Assembly: GCA_023634235.1 (NCBI GenBank)
Contig: JAMKCF010000016.1
Location: 7,921,366 to 7,985,365, forward strand
Reading direction: 5' to 3'
From: Pisaster brevispinus
Taxonomy: Eukaryota; Echinodermata; Asteroidea; Forcipulatida; Asteriidae
Length of the DNA: 64,000 bases
Shown here piece by piece: positions 28,201 to 32,059 of the stretch. Made by a program: the position numbers and the translations under genes. How positions within the stretch are numbered: the stretch's first letter is position 1; every line of letters begins with the position of its first letter. Below the pieces are notes generated by a model, which had not been told where the DNA came from, ran no database searches, and saw nothing but the letters and a program-made list of their open reading frames with translations.

Positions 28201-29073
28201 CTAAAGGTTGAACCTACCTCCATGGTTGAACTGTGGGAAAAAAATGTTACACAAGGTTGCAAGCCCATCCCCAACCCACCCACTGGTATGTGTACTTATT
28301 AGGGGATGTGAAGTCCTACACTTCTTTAGAAAACCAATAGAATGTCATAGAATGCAATTATAAAGTAATTTGCACCCACTGCTAATTAACCACTGCATGT
28401 AATGAGCCAACAGTCAAAACTGCATGCACAGGTTTTGGTGTCACTGCAGAAGACATAGGGTCAAAGGGTTTTAAAAGAACAAGGATGATTTCCATCGTAT
28501 TATTACGTATCGAGATCAAACTCAAATTACTTAAACCACCATCGAGAAAATGCTTTTTTTACACAGAATTTTAACAACTCGGTCGGTCTCTGGTAAGTTT
28601 GTTGCCAATTTGTTTCTTTCTTTTGAATTGTTGCGGTATTTTTCCCGATGTTGTTTTTAATTATTTTTAATTGATTCATTCGGCATTAGAGATCAACTAG
28701 GTCTTCTTAAAATGTATTTTGATTTTTGGAGGGGGTAAGGCAAATCCGACAGAAATGGCTGAATATTGCCAGAATACATCAAACATTGGCTATGCACAGT
28801 CTGGCAACTCTCCAGAGACTGTCAGGAGGAATCGAGGGGTAACGATCATCACAACTATACTCTCCTCACATGCCTCACCTCGTATAAGCCATTCACAGTG
28901 GACGTTTTCTTCATAAAAGCCTTCTCCATCTGTGACAATTCCTTCCAGACTGTCCAGGATTACCCTCCGTAAACCCGAGCATCCGGCCGATGACACCATG
29001 TGCCAGAATTGACACAGGACCAGCAGCAGTAGCACCGTAAAGAGTTGGACTCTTCCCATCATTAATGTACAAC
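187..29073 (-). CDS. MEGF8: MEGF8 ortholog, 5' half (21 exons, runs off the left edge)
   Basis: This is a multi-exon gene for a large type I membrane protein. In vertebrates MEGF8 acts with MOSMO and the ubiquitin ligase MGRN1 to lower Smoothened at the surface, so damping Hedgehog signalling, and it affects left-right patterning. The spliced frame of about 1,215 codons gives signal peptide and CUB (1-145), EGF-like (about 146-203), Kelch propeller (about 210-575), PSI/Cys-rich (585-690), a conserved linker (690-880), PSI-like modules (about 880-1070), a calcium-binding-type EGF (about 1103-1150) and EGF/laminin-EGF (1155-1215). All 20 introns have GT donors and AG acceptors with matching phases. 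Domain order and motifs such as WLIRAPDPN, ECTYDFLTIYDGD and SSCGWCPTSETC match vertebrate MEGF8 rather than attractin, which shares the CUB-EGF-Kelch start. The second propeller, transmembrane segment and tail must lie left of the window. Assignment is by recalled family similarity. Confidence 0.93.
451..806 (+). mobile_element. tRNA-derived SINE, family 1, copy 1
   Basis: The head is tRNA-like, with an A box (TGGCCTAGCGGTTAAGAGC) and a B box (GGGTTCGAGTCCCGG). A body of about 250 bp ends TCTGGCGACTTGCATAAAA plus an A-rich tail. It is antisense to MEGF8 in the intron between exons 20 and 21. A functional tRNA is excluded by the long body and lack of a closing acceptor stem. Confidence 0.85.
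880..1128 (-). CDS. MEGF8: MEGF8 exon 20: calcium-binding-type EGF domain
   Basis: Residues 1069-1151. After a Cys-rich tail (NCQDGNFGGPISDQSC), CPDVQECLLGLDNCHANATC and GFECTCYRGFKGNGRDQC form a six-Cys EGF. D-V-Q-E-C fits a relaxed calcium-binding consensus, and the hydroxylation-type Asn/Phe segment is present. Donor AAAAC|gtgagt. Confidence 0.92.
1258..1595 (-). mobile_element. 3' end of a second LINE with (ATTG)n tail
   Basis: On the minus strand, about 70 codons end in FVARSLSCYGPKEWNTLPNH, then FKKLLKCYLFQQ and a stop. This is the usual C-terminus of LINE reverse-transcriptase proteins (RS-S-GP-WN-LP-I, FK-LK--LF). It is followed by AATTTTTGTTGATTTTGGCG, a short 3'UTR and a tail of about nine GATT repeats at 1261-1300. 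Severely 5'-truncated, in the MEGF8 intron between exons 19 and 20. Confidence 0.75.
1747..1851 (-). CDS. MEGF8: MEGF8 exon 19: PSI-like module
   Basis: Residues 1034-1068. ECPSCSAYTDCKSCLANF, CGWCGN, NPTLG match the CGWCGNEDNPTLG region of vertebrate MEGF8. Acceptor tcttctcag, donor GGGGAA|gtaagt. A short copy of the last coding bases sits in the intron at about 1699-1714. Confidence 0.9.
2165..2713 (+). repeat. Interspersed repeat split by a SINE
   Basis: GGCTGCCAACATTTGAATCT and AATCAGGGAGA-type motifs before and after the SINE at 2239-2584 match, in order, the uninterrupted sequence at 27,427-27,630. The function and class of this repeat of about 200 bp are unknown. Confidence 0.7.
2239..2584 (+). 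mobile_element. tRNA-derived SINE, family 1, copy 2 (nested)
   Basis: Nearly identical to the copy at 451 over the full length, ending in an (AAAAT)-type tail. It sits inside another repeat, whose halves at 2165-2238 and 2585-2713 join up to match an uninterrupted copy at about 27,427-27,630. Confidence 0.85.
2753..2980 (+). mobile_element. tRNA-derived SINE, family 2, with poly(A)
   Basis: The head GCTGGTCTAGTGGTTAAGA is a good A box; the B box is degenerate (GGATTGGAATTCC). The body ends with a CTATTAAATAAAACTTATTC segment and about 21 A residues. Tail pieces of the same family occur at about 12,300-12,410 and 44,250-44,290. Confidence 0.75.
3371..3562. mobile_element. Foldback MITE, GGGCCCAATTTC family
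   Basis: Opens GGGCCCAATTTCATAGAGCT; the right end is the eroded inverse (GCAGCTCTATAAAAATGTGCCC). The interior carries GCTTAAGC-type palindromes and a GGATACCAGT motif shared with the other copies. Confidence 0.6.
3676..3807 (-). CDS. MEGF8: MEGF8 exon 18: PSI-like module with a repeated acceptor
   Basis: Residues 990-1033. NCEDCSKRTQECAWCEVTK then CFPFGTYITSF. The acceptor (tgtgcacag|GTACACC) is the first unit of a five-copy 48-bp array lying upstream on the minus strand. Because 48 is a multiple of three and no stop occurs, using an outer acceptor would add 16 residues per unit. Donor GACTT|gtaagt, phase 2. Confidence 0.9.
3802..4041 (-). repeat. 48-bp tandem array containing a splice acceptor
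   Basis: Five units start at 3802, 3850, 3898, 3946 and 3994 with only a few base changes. Each unit holds, on the minus strand, TTATTCCACTTTGTGCACAG followed by GTACACC, the acceptor of MEGF8 exon 18. The whole array is open in the exon's frame. Confidence 0.9.
4082..4190. repeat. Foldback element with GGCTAC repeats
   Basis: GGCTACAGCTATGGCTACGG at the left is matched by the inverted CCGTAGCCGTAGCTGTAGCC at the right, with about 60 bp between. It directly follows the 48-bp array. Confidence 0.6.
4490..4860. repeat. About 120-bp tandem repeat, three units
   Basis: GGCTTAGTTGATCTGTTAT, GATGATATT-A-TGGTCA and AGGAGGGTTGA recur in order at about 4500, 4620 and 4730. Units have diverged noticeably. 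It lies in the intron between exons 17 and 18. Confidence 0.65.
4891..5000 (-). CDS. MEGF8: MEGF8 exon 17: PSI-like module, continued
   Basis: Residues 954-989. PLCEWLLSGDDAFCTRRGR and CTQKCHE. Acceptor tctattccag, donor CACGA|gtgagt, ends phase 2. No long open frame marks it; it was found by similarity and splice signals. Confidence 0.88.
5659..5807. mobile_element. 149-bp MITE, PIF/Harbinger-like
   Basis: Terminal inverted repeats of about 28 bp (AGGCCGGTTTATAGTCGGTC...) are flanked by a 3-bp TAA duplication (5656-5658 and 5808-5810). A TWA target duplication with no coding capacity fits a PIF/Harbinger MITE. Confidence 0.75.
5836..6087 (-). CDS. MEGF8: MEGF8 exon 16: PSI-like module
   Basis: Residues 870-953, 84 codons in phase 0. 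YFSSSCTEYETCSGC and SSCGWCPTSETCELRDG line up with the SSCTSYSSCLGC region of vertebrate MEGF8. This was the strongest single match used to name the gene. Donor ATTGAG|gtacgt. Confidence 0.93.
6150..6505 (+). mobile_element. SINE-like repeat, degenerate head
   Basis: Keeps a B box and flank (GTGTGGGTTCGAGTCCCTGA), shares motifs with SINE family 1, then has its own body (CGTCCCGTGTGTTGTGTAAT; internal duplication of GTGTTTCTGACAGGGA) and the end motif GATAACGCGCTAT. The A-box side is eroded. Confidence 0.6.
6537..6740 (-). CDS. MEGF8: MEGF8 exon 15: conserved linker, third part
   Basis: Residues 802-869, 68 codons, phase 0 on both sides. An acidic stretch (AEREDDSPIIPD) is followed by YYFLQEQKQVIGPN and MKLKWNGN. 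Acceptor aatccaccag, donor TCACAG|gtaaac. Confidence 0.88.
6830..7032. repeat. Minisatellite of ATGAGTGATGACGTCAC-type units
   Basis: About ten units of 17-20 bp. Three contain a perfect TGACGTCA (6899, 6965, 6980) and others have near matches. It lies in the MEGF8 intron just beyond the acceptor of exon 15. Confidence 0.85.
7033..8589. other. Intron, no features recognised
   Basis: AT-rich part of the intron between exons 14 and 15. No conserved frame, repeat copy or RNA motif seen. Confidence 0.6.
8590..8900. other. CpG-rich block inside a MEGF8 intron
   Basis: Unlike the AT-rich surroundings, this block has many CG dinucleotides, CCAAT elements on both strands (GGCCAATCCG, CCCATTGG) and an octamer-like ATATGCAAT. 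It could be an internal promoter or an old repeat. No exon was recognised. Confidence 0.35.
9058..9097. repeat. Hairpin
   Basis: AATCTGAGAAA and TTTCTCAGATT form a perfect 11-bp stem with an 18-nt loop. No function evident. Confidence 0.5.
9249..9472. repeat. Foldback element next to MEGF8 exon 14
   Basis: CGCTTCGCTCGTCCCCAGCG opens and CGCTGGGGCCGAGC... closes in inverse, with an inner pair CGCTGGGATGGGC/GCCCATCCCAGCG. It ends 30 bp from the donor of exon 14. Confidence 0.6.
9502..9720 (-). CDS. MEGF8: MEGF8 exon 14: conserved linker, second part
   Basis: Residues 729-801, exactly 73 codons between phase-0 introns. Contains EYIAEYKGFLRP and LQVWLSSSNSISTLYLS, predicted beta-strand segments. 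The open frame extends a few codons past the donor (GTGCG|gtgaga), which I treat as intron. Confidence 0.88.
10175..10514 (-). mobile_element. tRNA-derived SINE, family 1, copy 3
   Basis: Inverted relative to the first two copies: it begins with the T-rich tail complement and ends with the tRNA-like head (GGAATCGAACCCACACTCTG on the plus strand). A short stretch present in the other copies (TGCTTTCTGCTCTACC) is missing. Confidence 0.85.
11040..11375 (+). repeat. Possible SINE-like repeat
   Basis: A GC-balanced block in the intron between exons 13 and 14 with short motifs resembling 10,720-10,790 (ATCACTGGCCT...). It ends just before the 7-bp array in a CTCTTAAAGATAAGTGTACT segment. No tRNA boxes are clear. 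Class uncertain. Confidence 0.35.
11376..11440 (+). repeat. (GTGGGTA)n array
   Basis: About eight head-to-tail 7-bp units with GGG runs, flanked by degenerate TACTGGG copies. The G runs could form quadruplexes. Confidence 0.85.
11591..11760 (-). CDS. MEGF8: MEGF8 exon 13: conserved linker, first part
   Basis: Residues 672-728. YPGWWGENGMFLTEFSQC and RHPQNTAQPDE match the VGWWG and QPPNTSQPD region of vertebrate MEGF8. Acceptor tttgtag, donor GACGAG|gtgaga, phase 0. Confidence 0.9.
12300..12412 (+). repeat. SINE family 2 tail fragment
   Basis: GTGTACAGTGCTTAACACAC and TCTTTATCCCCGATGCAAAA match the 3' body of the family 2 SINE at 2753-2980; the tRNA-like head is missing. It lies in the intron between exons 12 and 13. 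Confidence 0.5.
12472..12652 (-). CDS. MEGF8: MEGF8 exon 12: second PSI-like Cys-rich module
   Basis: Residues 612-671. CPSICSSLVTCESC and EQCGWCVQERQCYQLG. The acceptor is weaker (ctttaaag), but the phase fits on both sides. Donor GGAG|gtatgg, phase 1. Confidence 0.88.
13209..13287 (-). CDS. MEGF8: MEGF8 exon 11: PSI core (79 nt)
   Basis: Residues 585-611: STCVGDPNCGWCTDDSACLG, the classic PSI C-x-W-C core. The acceptor (ttgtgcag) lies about 50 bp from a large 21-bp minisatellite that is open in the same frame, so the functional exon edge rests on splice phase rather than on a stop codon. Confidence 0.9.
13335..14080. repeat. 21-bp minisatellite with 63-bp higher-order unit
   Basis: About 35 units of roughly CAAAAGGAGACCTGGAAGTC. 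At about 13,797-13,990 three 21-bp variants repeat together as a 63-bp block three times. The period keeps long frames open on both strands. It lies in the MEGF8 intron between exons 10 and 11. Confidence 0.9.
14382..14589 (-). CDS. MEGF8: MEGF8 exon 10: Kelch 6 and lead-in to PSI
   Basis: Residues 516-584. GRFGHAAAVRDGSTLLIVGG and YSGVVLGDLIAIRMP close the first propeller. A following Cys (LDNCLLHST) starts the PSI block. Ends phase 2 at TCCAC|gtaagt. Confidence 0.92.
15019..15162 (-). CDS. MEGF8: MEGF8 exon 9: Kelch 5
   Basis: Residues 468-515. GNVHEHY, CYDGKIELFHLGCHKWVNF. The HLGCHKWV segment is diagnostic for this Kelch blade of MEGF8. Donor TCCAGT|gtaagt, phase 1. Confidence 0.92.
15383..15773 (-). 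mobile_element. Probable solo LTR
   Basis: On the minus strand the block starts TGTTAAC and ends TTTGTGACA. It has a TATA element (ATATATATAAAAAGGCC) in the middle and an AATAAAA signal about 60 bp before the end, in the order expected of an LTR. No matching target duplication, second LTR or internal coding sequence was found. It lies in the MEGF8 intron between exons 8 and 9. Confidence 0.5.
15928..16070 (-). CDS. MEGF8: MEGF8 exon 8: Kelch 4-5
   Basis: Residues 420-467. RFSERSADIYAFHVEKRYW, then GRTFHSANIIGNYMVVFGG across the next junction. IGNYMVV is almost invariant in MEGF8. Starts phase 2, ends phase 1 at TTCG|gtaagt. Confidence 0.92.
16496..16943. mobile_element. Two abutting foldback MITEs (GGGCCCAATTTC family)
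   Basis: The first unit (16,496-16,691) opens GGGCCCAATTTCATAGCGCT and closes with its inverted copy. The second (about 16,688-16,943) starts GGGCCCAGCGCTGCTTAA, shares the boundary and ends CTATGAAATTGGGCCC. Both interiors are rich in GCTTAAG and GCTTAG motifs. Seven or more related pieces occur in this window. Confidence 0.7.
17087..17276 (-). CDS. MEGF8: MEGF8 exon 7: Kelch 3-4
   Basis: Residues 357-419. DVIYKYDLILRSGWEVISP, then RVRGHSTVYHLDSKSLIVFGG. Acceptor ccctccag, donor CTCAAG|gtaaaa, ends phase 2. Confidence 0.9.
17434..17866. mobile_element. 433-bp non-autonomous DNA transposon
   Basis: Perfect 21-bp terminal inverted repeats (left end ACTGCAATCAACAGTCCGTT) enclose non-coding sequence that includes poly(T) and poly(A) tracts. 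Target duplication not resolved. It lies in the intron between MEGF8 exons 6 and 7. Confidence 0.65.
17880..18900. other. Intron with only a weak inverted repeat
   Basis: Between the 433-bp transposon and exon 6. GTTAACACGC and GTGTTAACTCGC near 18,209 and 18,297 face each other around AACAGACG-type inner repeats, a possible eroded foldback. Otherwise nothing. Confidence 0.5.
18921..19143 (-). CDS. MEGF8: MEGF8 exon 6: Kelch 2-3
   Basis: Residues 283-356. GRYAHSMVLYDDELIVFGG, LANGSLTNELWTFDL and HSGTIVNFSHLFIFGG form nearly two blades with the Gly-Gly signatures. LANGSLTN is close to the corresponding stretch of vertebrate MEGF8. Ends phase 1 before gtaagt. Confidence 0.92.
19313..19383. repeat. 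Short foldback
   Basis: GGTGATCC...GTTCTATTTTCC faces GGAAAATAGAATG...GGATCACC, giving a stem of about 30 bp with a short loop, in the MEGF8 intron between exons 5 and 6. Confidence 0.5.
19972..20066 (-). CDS. MEGF8: MEGF8 exon 5: Kelch strand
   Basis: Residues 251-282. GYDLNGVLDDLVRYNFTSN then RWEHVTPAS is a typical Kelch strand pair carrying a Trp and an N-glycosylation site (NFT). Starts phase 1, ends phase 0 at CAGCCG|gtgagt. Confidence 0.9.
20070..21000. other. Intron, homopolymer tracts only
   Basis: The intron between exons 4 and 5 has A-, T- and G-runs around 20,630-20,690 and no recognisable gene or repeat copy. Confidence 0.5.
21005..21185 (-). CDS. MEGF8: MEGF8 exon 4: end of EGF-like 2, Kelch 1
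   Basis: Residues 191-250. CSCRNGFVGEGC finishes EGF-like 2, followed by ARTGHTAEYH and SLWVFGG, the first Kelch blade. Acceptor ttttctag, donor GGAG|gtaaga, ends phase 1. Confidence 0.92.
21190..22240. other. Intron, nothing recognised
   Basis: The intron between exons 3 and 4 has C-rich tracts at about 21,858-21,890 and 22,185-22,194. No coding signal in any frame. Confidence 0.5.
22353..22574 (-). CDS. MEGF8: MEGF8 exon 3: end of CUB, EGF-like 1, start of EGF-like 2
   Basis: Residues 117-190. HLYSDTNYPLNG closes the CUB. CSNDCSGHGTCENYRCLC is a complete EGF-like module, and CPLECGYSQGRGDC opens the second. The acceptor lies inside a (ga)n tract. Donor GCAATG|gtgagc, phase 0. Confidence 0.92.
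22767..23104 (+). repeat. Interspersed repeat (copy 1)
   Basis: Starts GGGCTCGAAATTAACACTGG and ends near CAAGCCCTGCAGTCTTGTG. It matches 26,276-26,675 along its length (CAGGCCAGTAA, GTTGACTTTGA, TTCTGGTCTTGT). Confidence 0.6.
23110..24680. other. Intron, nothing recognised
   Basis: Part of the intron between exons 2 and 3. A short echo of 14,840-14,890 (TTTTGCTTCAATCATCA) appears at about 24,219. No gene. Confidence 0.5.
24685..25091. mobile_element. Two adjacent MITE copies, GGGCCCAATTTC family
   Basis: One eroded copy at about 24,685-24,892 is followed directly by another at 24,893-25,091 that ends AGCTCTATGAAATTGGGCCC. They abut head to tail, as in the pair at 16.5 kb. Confidence 0.6.
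25340..26280. repeat. Block bounded by ACTCGCCCG motifs
   Basis: CACTCGCCCGCCGGACGACT at 25,371 and GACTCGCCCGGCGGGCTAG at 26,179 bound a GC-richer block that includes CCAATCACAGCGTG and several CG-rich stretches. It may be a larger non-coding element inside the MEGF8 intron between exons 2 and 3. No protein recognised. Confidence 0.35.
26276..26675 (+). repeat. Interspersed repeat (copy 2)
   Basis: Second copy of the unit at 22,767, with GGGCTTGAATTTTACACTGG at its start and GCAAGCCCTGCGGTCTTGTG near its end. Confidence 0.6.
26851..27014 (-). CDS. MEGF8: MEGF8 exon 2: CUB core
   Basis: Residues about 62-116. It contains the CUB hallmark ECTYDFLTIYDGD, with the Cys and acidic residues of the usual calcium site, then TVLATFSG. 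It was too short to stand out as an open frame and was found by following the splice phase. Acceptor cctttag, donor AGC|gtgagt, ends phase 0. Confidence 0.9.
27427..27630 (+). repeat. Interspersed repeat, uninterrupted copy
   Basis: Same unit as the SINE-split repeat at 2165-2713: GGCTGCCAACGTTTGCATCT, then AGTTTCCATAATCAGG and CACGGAAAGATC in the same order. It lies in the MEGF8 intron between exons 1 and 2. Confidence 0.65.
27640..28870. other. Intron, nothing recognised
   Basis: Remaining part of the intron between exons 1 and 2, with short poly(A)/poly(T) tracts. No exon-like stretch with matching phase. Confidence 0.5.
28879..29073 (-). CDS. MEGF8: MEGF8 exon 1 (coding): signal peptide and start of CUB
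   Basis: Acceptor ttaattacag precedes 29,073. Two adjacent ATGs lie at 29,062 and 29,059, and I use the first. A Leu/Val-rich signal peptide (core LFTVLLLLVLCQFW) is followed by the CUB start with its first Cys and CEWLIR. Donor CGAG|gtgagg; ends in phase 1. Reading further upstream in the same frame would only be intron. Confidence 0.9.
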
Positions 29074-29326
29074 CTGTAATTAAAACAACATTAAACAACT
29101 TGATTGTCTGTAAAAATTGTATGCTTTTAAAAGCCCATTTAACATGTTTAAAAAGAGTAGCACCAGTCTAGGGCCGTTCTGTGTCCTTGGCCTTAATGCA
29201 AATTTTTTTCTTCAAGTGTACATACAGTACAATATATTTTTTTACCAGGTGCTGTTGCCGGCAAAGAATGGTCTAAAACTATTTTGCTAGCAGTCTGCTC
29301 TAATTGGTCAGCGTTTGTCATGTGGC

Positions 29327-29508
29327 CATGGCCCAATTTCATAAAACCTGTAGGCACAGAAAAATATTGCTTAGAGAAACTGGTTACCAGCCAAAATTCC
29401 ATAAAGTTTACATTGTTGTGACTGGTGCCCCACTCAGTTTTTGCTCAGCATAGCAAATTGCTGAGCAGTATTTTCTGCTTAACAGCTTTATGAAATTGGG
29501 CCCATAGC
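29327..29508. mobile_element. Foldback MITE, GGGCCCAATTTC family
   Basis: GGCCCAATTTCATAAAACCT at the left faces GCTTTATGAAATTGGGCC at the right, with CAT on both outer sides as a possible 3-bp target duplication. It lies in the first intron of MEGF8. Confidence 0.65.
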
Positions 29509-29509
29509 C

Positions 29510-30830
29510 GAGCTGTCAGAAAAAATTGAGTGAGCTTCATATCATTGTAGCAGTTATGCCATGGAAAAAATGTCAAGTTTTGCAAACCTGTGTAAAAATG
29601 ATAATTTGGACTTTGAAAGGTTTGGCGTTGGGGTGTAGAATTAGGGGGTAGTTACAGTAGCGAGTCAGAGTAGTGTATAACTTATCTGGCAAGGTTCTAT
29701 GACTATGACAAGTCTATTTTTTATATGGTACTACAACTATCTTGAACATGTTGAAATAAATGGAAAAAGTGTGAGTTTAATAAAAATAGCAAAATATATG
29801 AATGACTTATAAAAAATATTCAGTGGAATTAAATTTTACAAATAAACGGAGAGGCAATTCTTTAAAAAATTCACACATTTTGGCAAAACGGTGTTTTACA
29901 CATTTTGGATATTATTAAGATTAGTGTCTTTTAGTGACATTAAAATTTTCCCCAAGTTACAAGTGCTAAACCATTATAATTCTCTAATTAAATTAATTGC
30001 ACAAGGACTGGTCCTTTTACCAAACTCCCACATTTGCGTTTCCATGAACAGTCACATTTAGATTTGCCATTTTTTACACTGAAGTACATAATGCTGGCTC
30101 GGTGCCAAAAACGACTGCTCTGCGTTTGAGTTTTCGCGAAGAGGCAATTTGTGTGACCTAGATAAATTTTAGTTTTCCTGAACAGACACTCGTAGTTTAC
30201 GCATTGGTTTATACACGACGCGCTGCACAGACCTCGTTCGCGCAGTATTCACAAAGAGAAACTTGTGTTTAACAGAACTACTCATTTACTCATTAATTAA
30301 ACTTACCAAGCAGCTCAGTGATTAAAATAACATTTAAACAACATATTTAATTTGCATAGTTTAGGATCGCCACTTTCACGCTTGGAAAAGTGTCAACATT
30401 CAAATGGCAAACACAGTAGCTGAAACAATGATTCTAAAAATAATTTAACTTAAATCAAAGTTCAAACACAGTTTTTCTCCAAACGTGAAAGTTTGGATGC
30501 AGGACCAGGGGCTAAACTGCCTCTTCGTGAAAGCAGTGATGAATATTTTATCATTAATTCTGAAATTCCGAAAGTTTCATTTTTCAGACCAGGTTAGTGA
30601 AAATGTTTCCTACACCTCGTACTGAAATTATGCTCAAATAAAATGGATACTCAATAAAATCAACCCACAGAGAGAAAAGCTTATCAGACATGTTAAGATT
30701 AATAAAACTGGGATAAAATGTTTTAATTTGATTTACGTCGCCATTTTGAATTACAAAGTTCGTCGACAAAATCAGCTGTGTACATAGTCATATCGATACT
30801 GCCAACAAACCGTCTCCAAAATTCCTCCAC
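29510..30830. other. AT-rich first intron of MEGF8
   Basis: No repeats or coding frames recognised beyond the MITE at its left end. Strong AT bias. Confidence 0.5.
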
Positions 30831-30834
30831 TTAC

Positions 30835-31010
30835 CTCAAAATATAAACAAATACTCCACAAAACTCACTACTAATAGTTAAGAGCTGTTTTCCTTTCACA
30901 AAAATCCATTATTTCTCCCATATGCGCCAGAAATAAGGAGAAATTTGCGATTCCCTAGCACTACTTCGTCCGTCGTCAGCCTTCGTTTAGGTTGCCCCAT
31001 TCATCGCGAA
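30835..31010 (-). promoter_or_regulatory. Candidate MEGF8 non-coding first exon and promoter
   Basis: The first coding exon starts at a splice acceptor only 11 nt before its ATG, so an upstream 5'UTR exon is required. The best donor I see on the minus strand is at 30,834/30,835 (TTTTGAG|gtaagtgg), giving a first intron of about 1.8 kb. The sequence behind it, up to about 31,010, is less AT-rich than its surroundings and contains CG dinucleotides. No TATA box is evident. The transcription start is a guess. Confidence 0.45.
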
Positions 31011-31636
31011 GCACTGTAAAAGATAATGGGGATTTTTTTGTTGACCTAAAAATTTGCATAACTGCAAGGGCGCCCTCATTATTATTATTATAAAAATAAA
31101 GTATTGTTCAGTGACACCTTAGTTACAGTTTCCTTTTCAATAATTGTTGTGGGGGATTGTCCGCCGCAGTTCCTCTAGAGCTGCGACGCTCAAACCATGG
31201 AGGCAGGAAATGGTTTCCCGTTATAAAAACACATTGGTCCAAGAGTGCATAAAGCAAAGTGATCAATTTGCAAGCAGAAAAAGGACCAACTTTTTCAGAC
31301 CTAATAATATGACCAGTAATAAAATATTAATATCTGGTAATTTCCAGGTATAAATTATTTTGGATTATTTTGGATTATTCAACAATCCCTGTAAGTATAA
31401 TGACACCCAAATCTATCGCTAATTTATGTATTTATTTATTTTTTATTAAGGAATTAAGAATAAAACTGTAAACAACTACTGAATTATTCGGTTTGCGGTA
31501 GCACCATGTGTATAATAATTATTTACTTTGCTGTGTAGATTTTGTTTGTTGAGAACCTGTCTTGCTATTGTTCTACTGCCGATGAGTAAATTTCGGAGTT
31601 CGTGAGACTAGTTAGTTCTGAAAAGAACTGTCCTGC

Positions 31637-32050
31637 TTGTTAACTGGGCGCAAGGCAGGAAATTGGCCGGGACTACAACATTCGCTTATAGTGGATCGAG
31701 GGGACTTCTCAGTATTAACTTCACTGCAGAGTAGATCTGGTCTCAACGTTTCGACTCAAAATGCTCTAGTCATCGTCAGGAGACTGACGAATGTGAGACA
31801 TGCTGGTCTATTTATAGAGATTCAGGGGTTTCAGATAGAGTCAGTCAGGCGTAATAACATTTTACAAAATAGGGCCTCCAATAATGCTGTGGAGCAGGGC
31901 TCACTCATTGTTAATATTTCAATTATAGTTCAGGCATATTTTTGCGACCCTGGCAGTGGTGCAGGCAGCCCAAAATTATTCCCGCCCGATATGGAAGTTA
32001 TGAAACTTGTCTTTAGCTTGGCACGTAAACCCAACTTGAAAATTGTCTAG
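31637..32050 (-). mobile_element. Possible Penelope-like element remnant
   Basis: The segment contains GTCGAAACGTTGAGACC and a CTGACGA core in the arrangement seen in the terminal repeats of Penelope-like elements, which carry hammerhead ribozymes. No reverse transcriptase or GIY-YIG endonuclease is recognisable nearby, so only an end would remain. Boundaries are unknown. Confidence 0.4.
31740..31784 (-). ncRNA. Hammerhead-ribozyme-like motif
   Basis: Minus strand 31,784 to 31,740: GUCUC (stem I), CUGACGA (core, fits CUGANGA), an extra U, GACU-loop-AGUC (stem II), GAAA (core), CGUU (minimal stem III), then GAGAC pairing perfectly with the first GUCUC. The order and both pairings fit a type I hammerhead. 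The extra U beside stem II may reduce or abolish activity. Confidence 0.55.
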
Positions 32051-32059
32051 ACGGTTGCG

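Noticed and set aside
1..29073. Attractin (ATRN) as the identity of the left-hand gene
   Set aside because: Attractin shares CUB-EGF-Kelch-PSI, but the linker (GWWG, QNTAQPDE), the run of PSI-like modules and the EGF after them match MEGF8 instead.
31637..32050. 137-codon open frame
   Set aside because: No similarity to a known protein, and it runs antisense to the hammerhead-like motif; more likely retroelement non-coding sequence.
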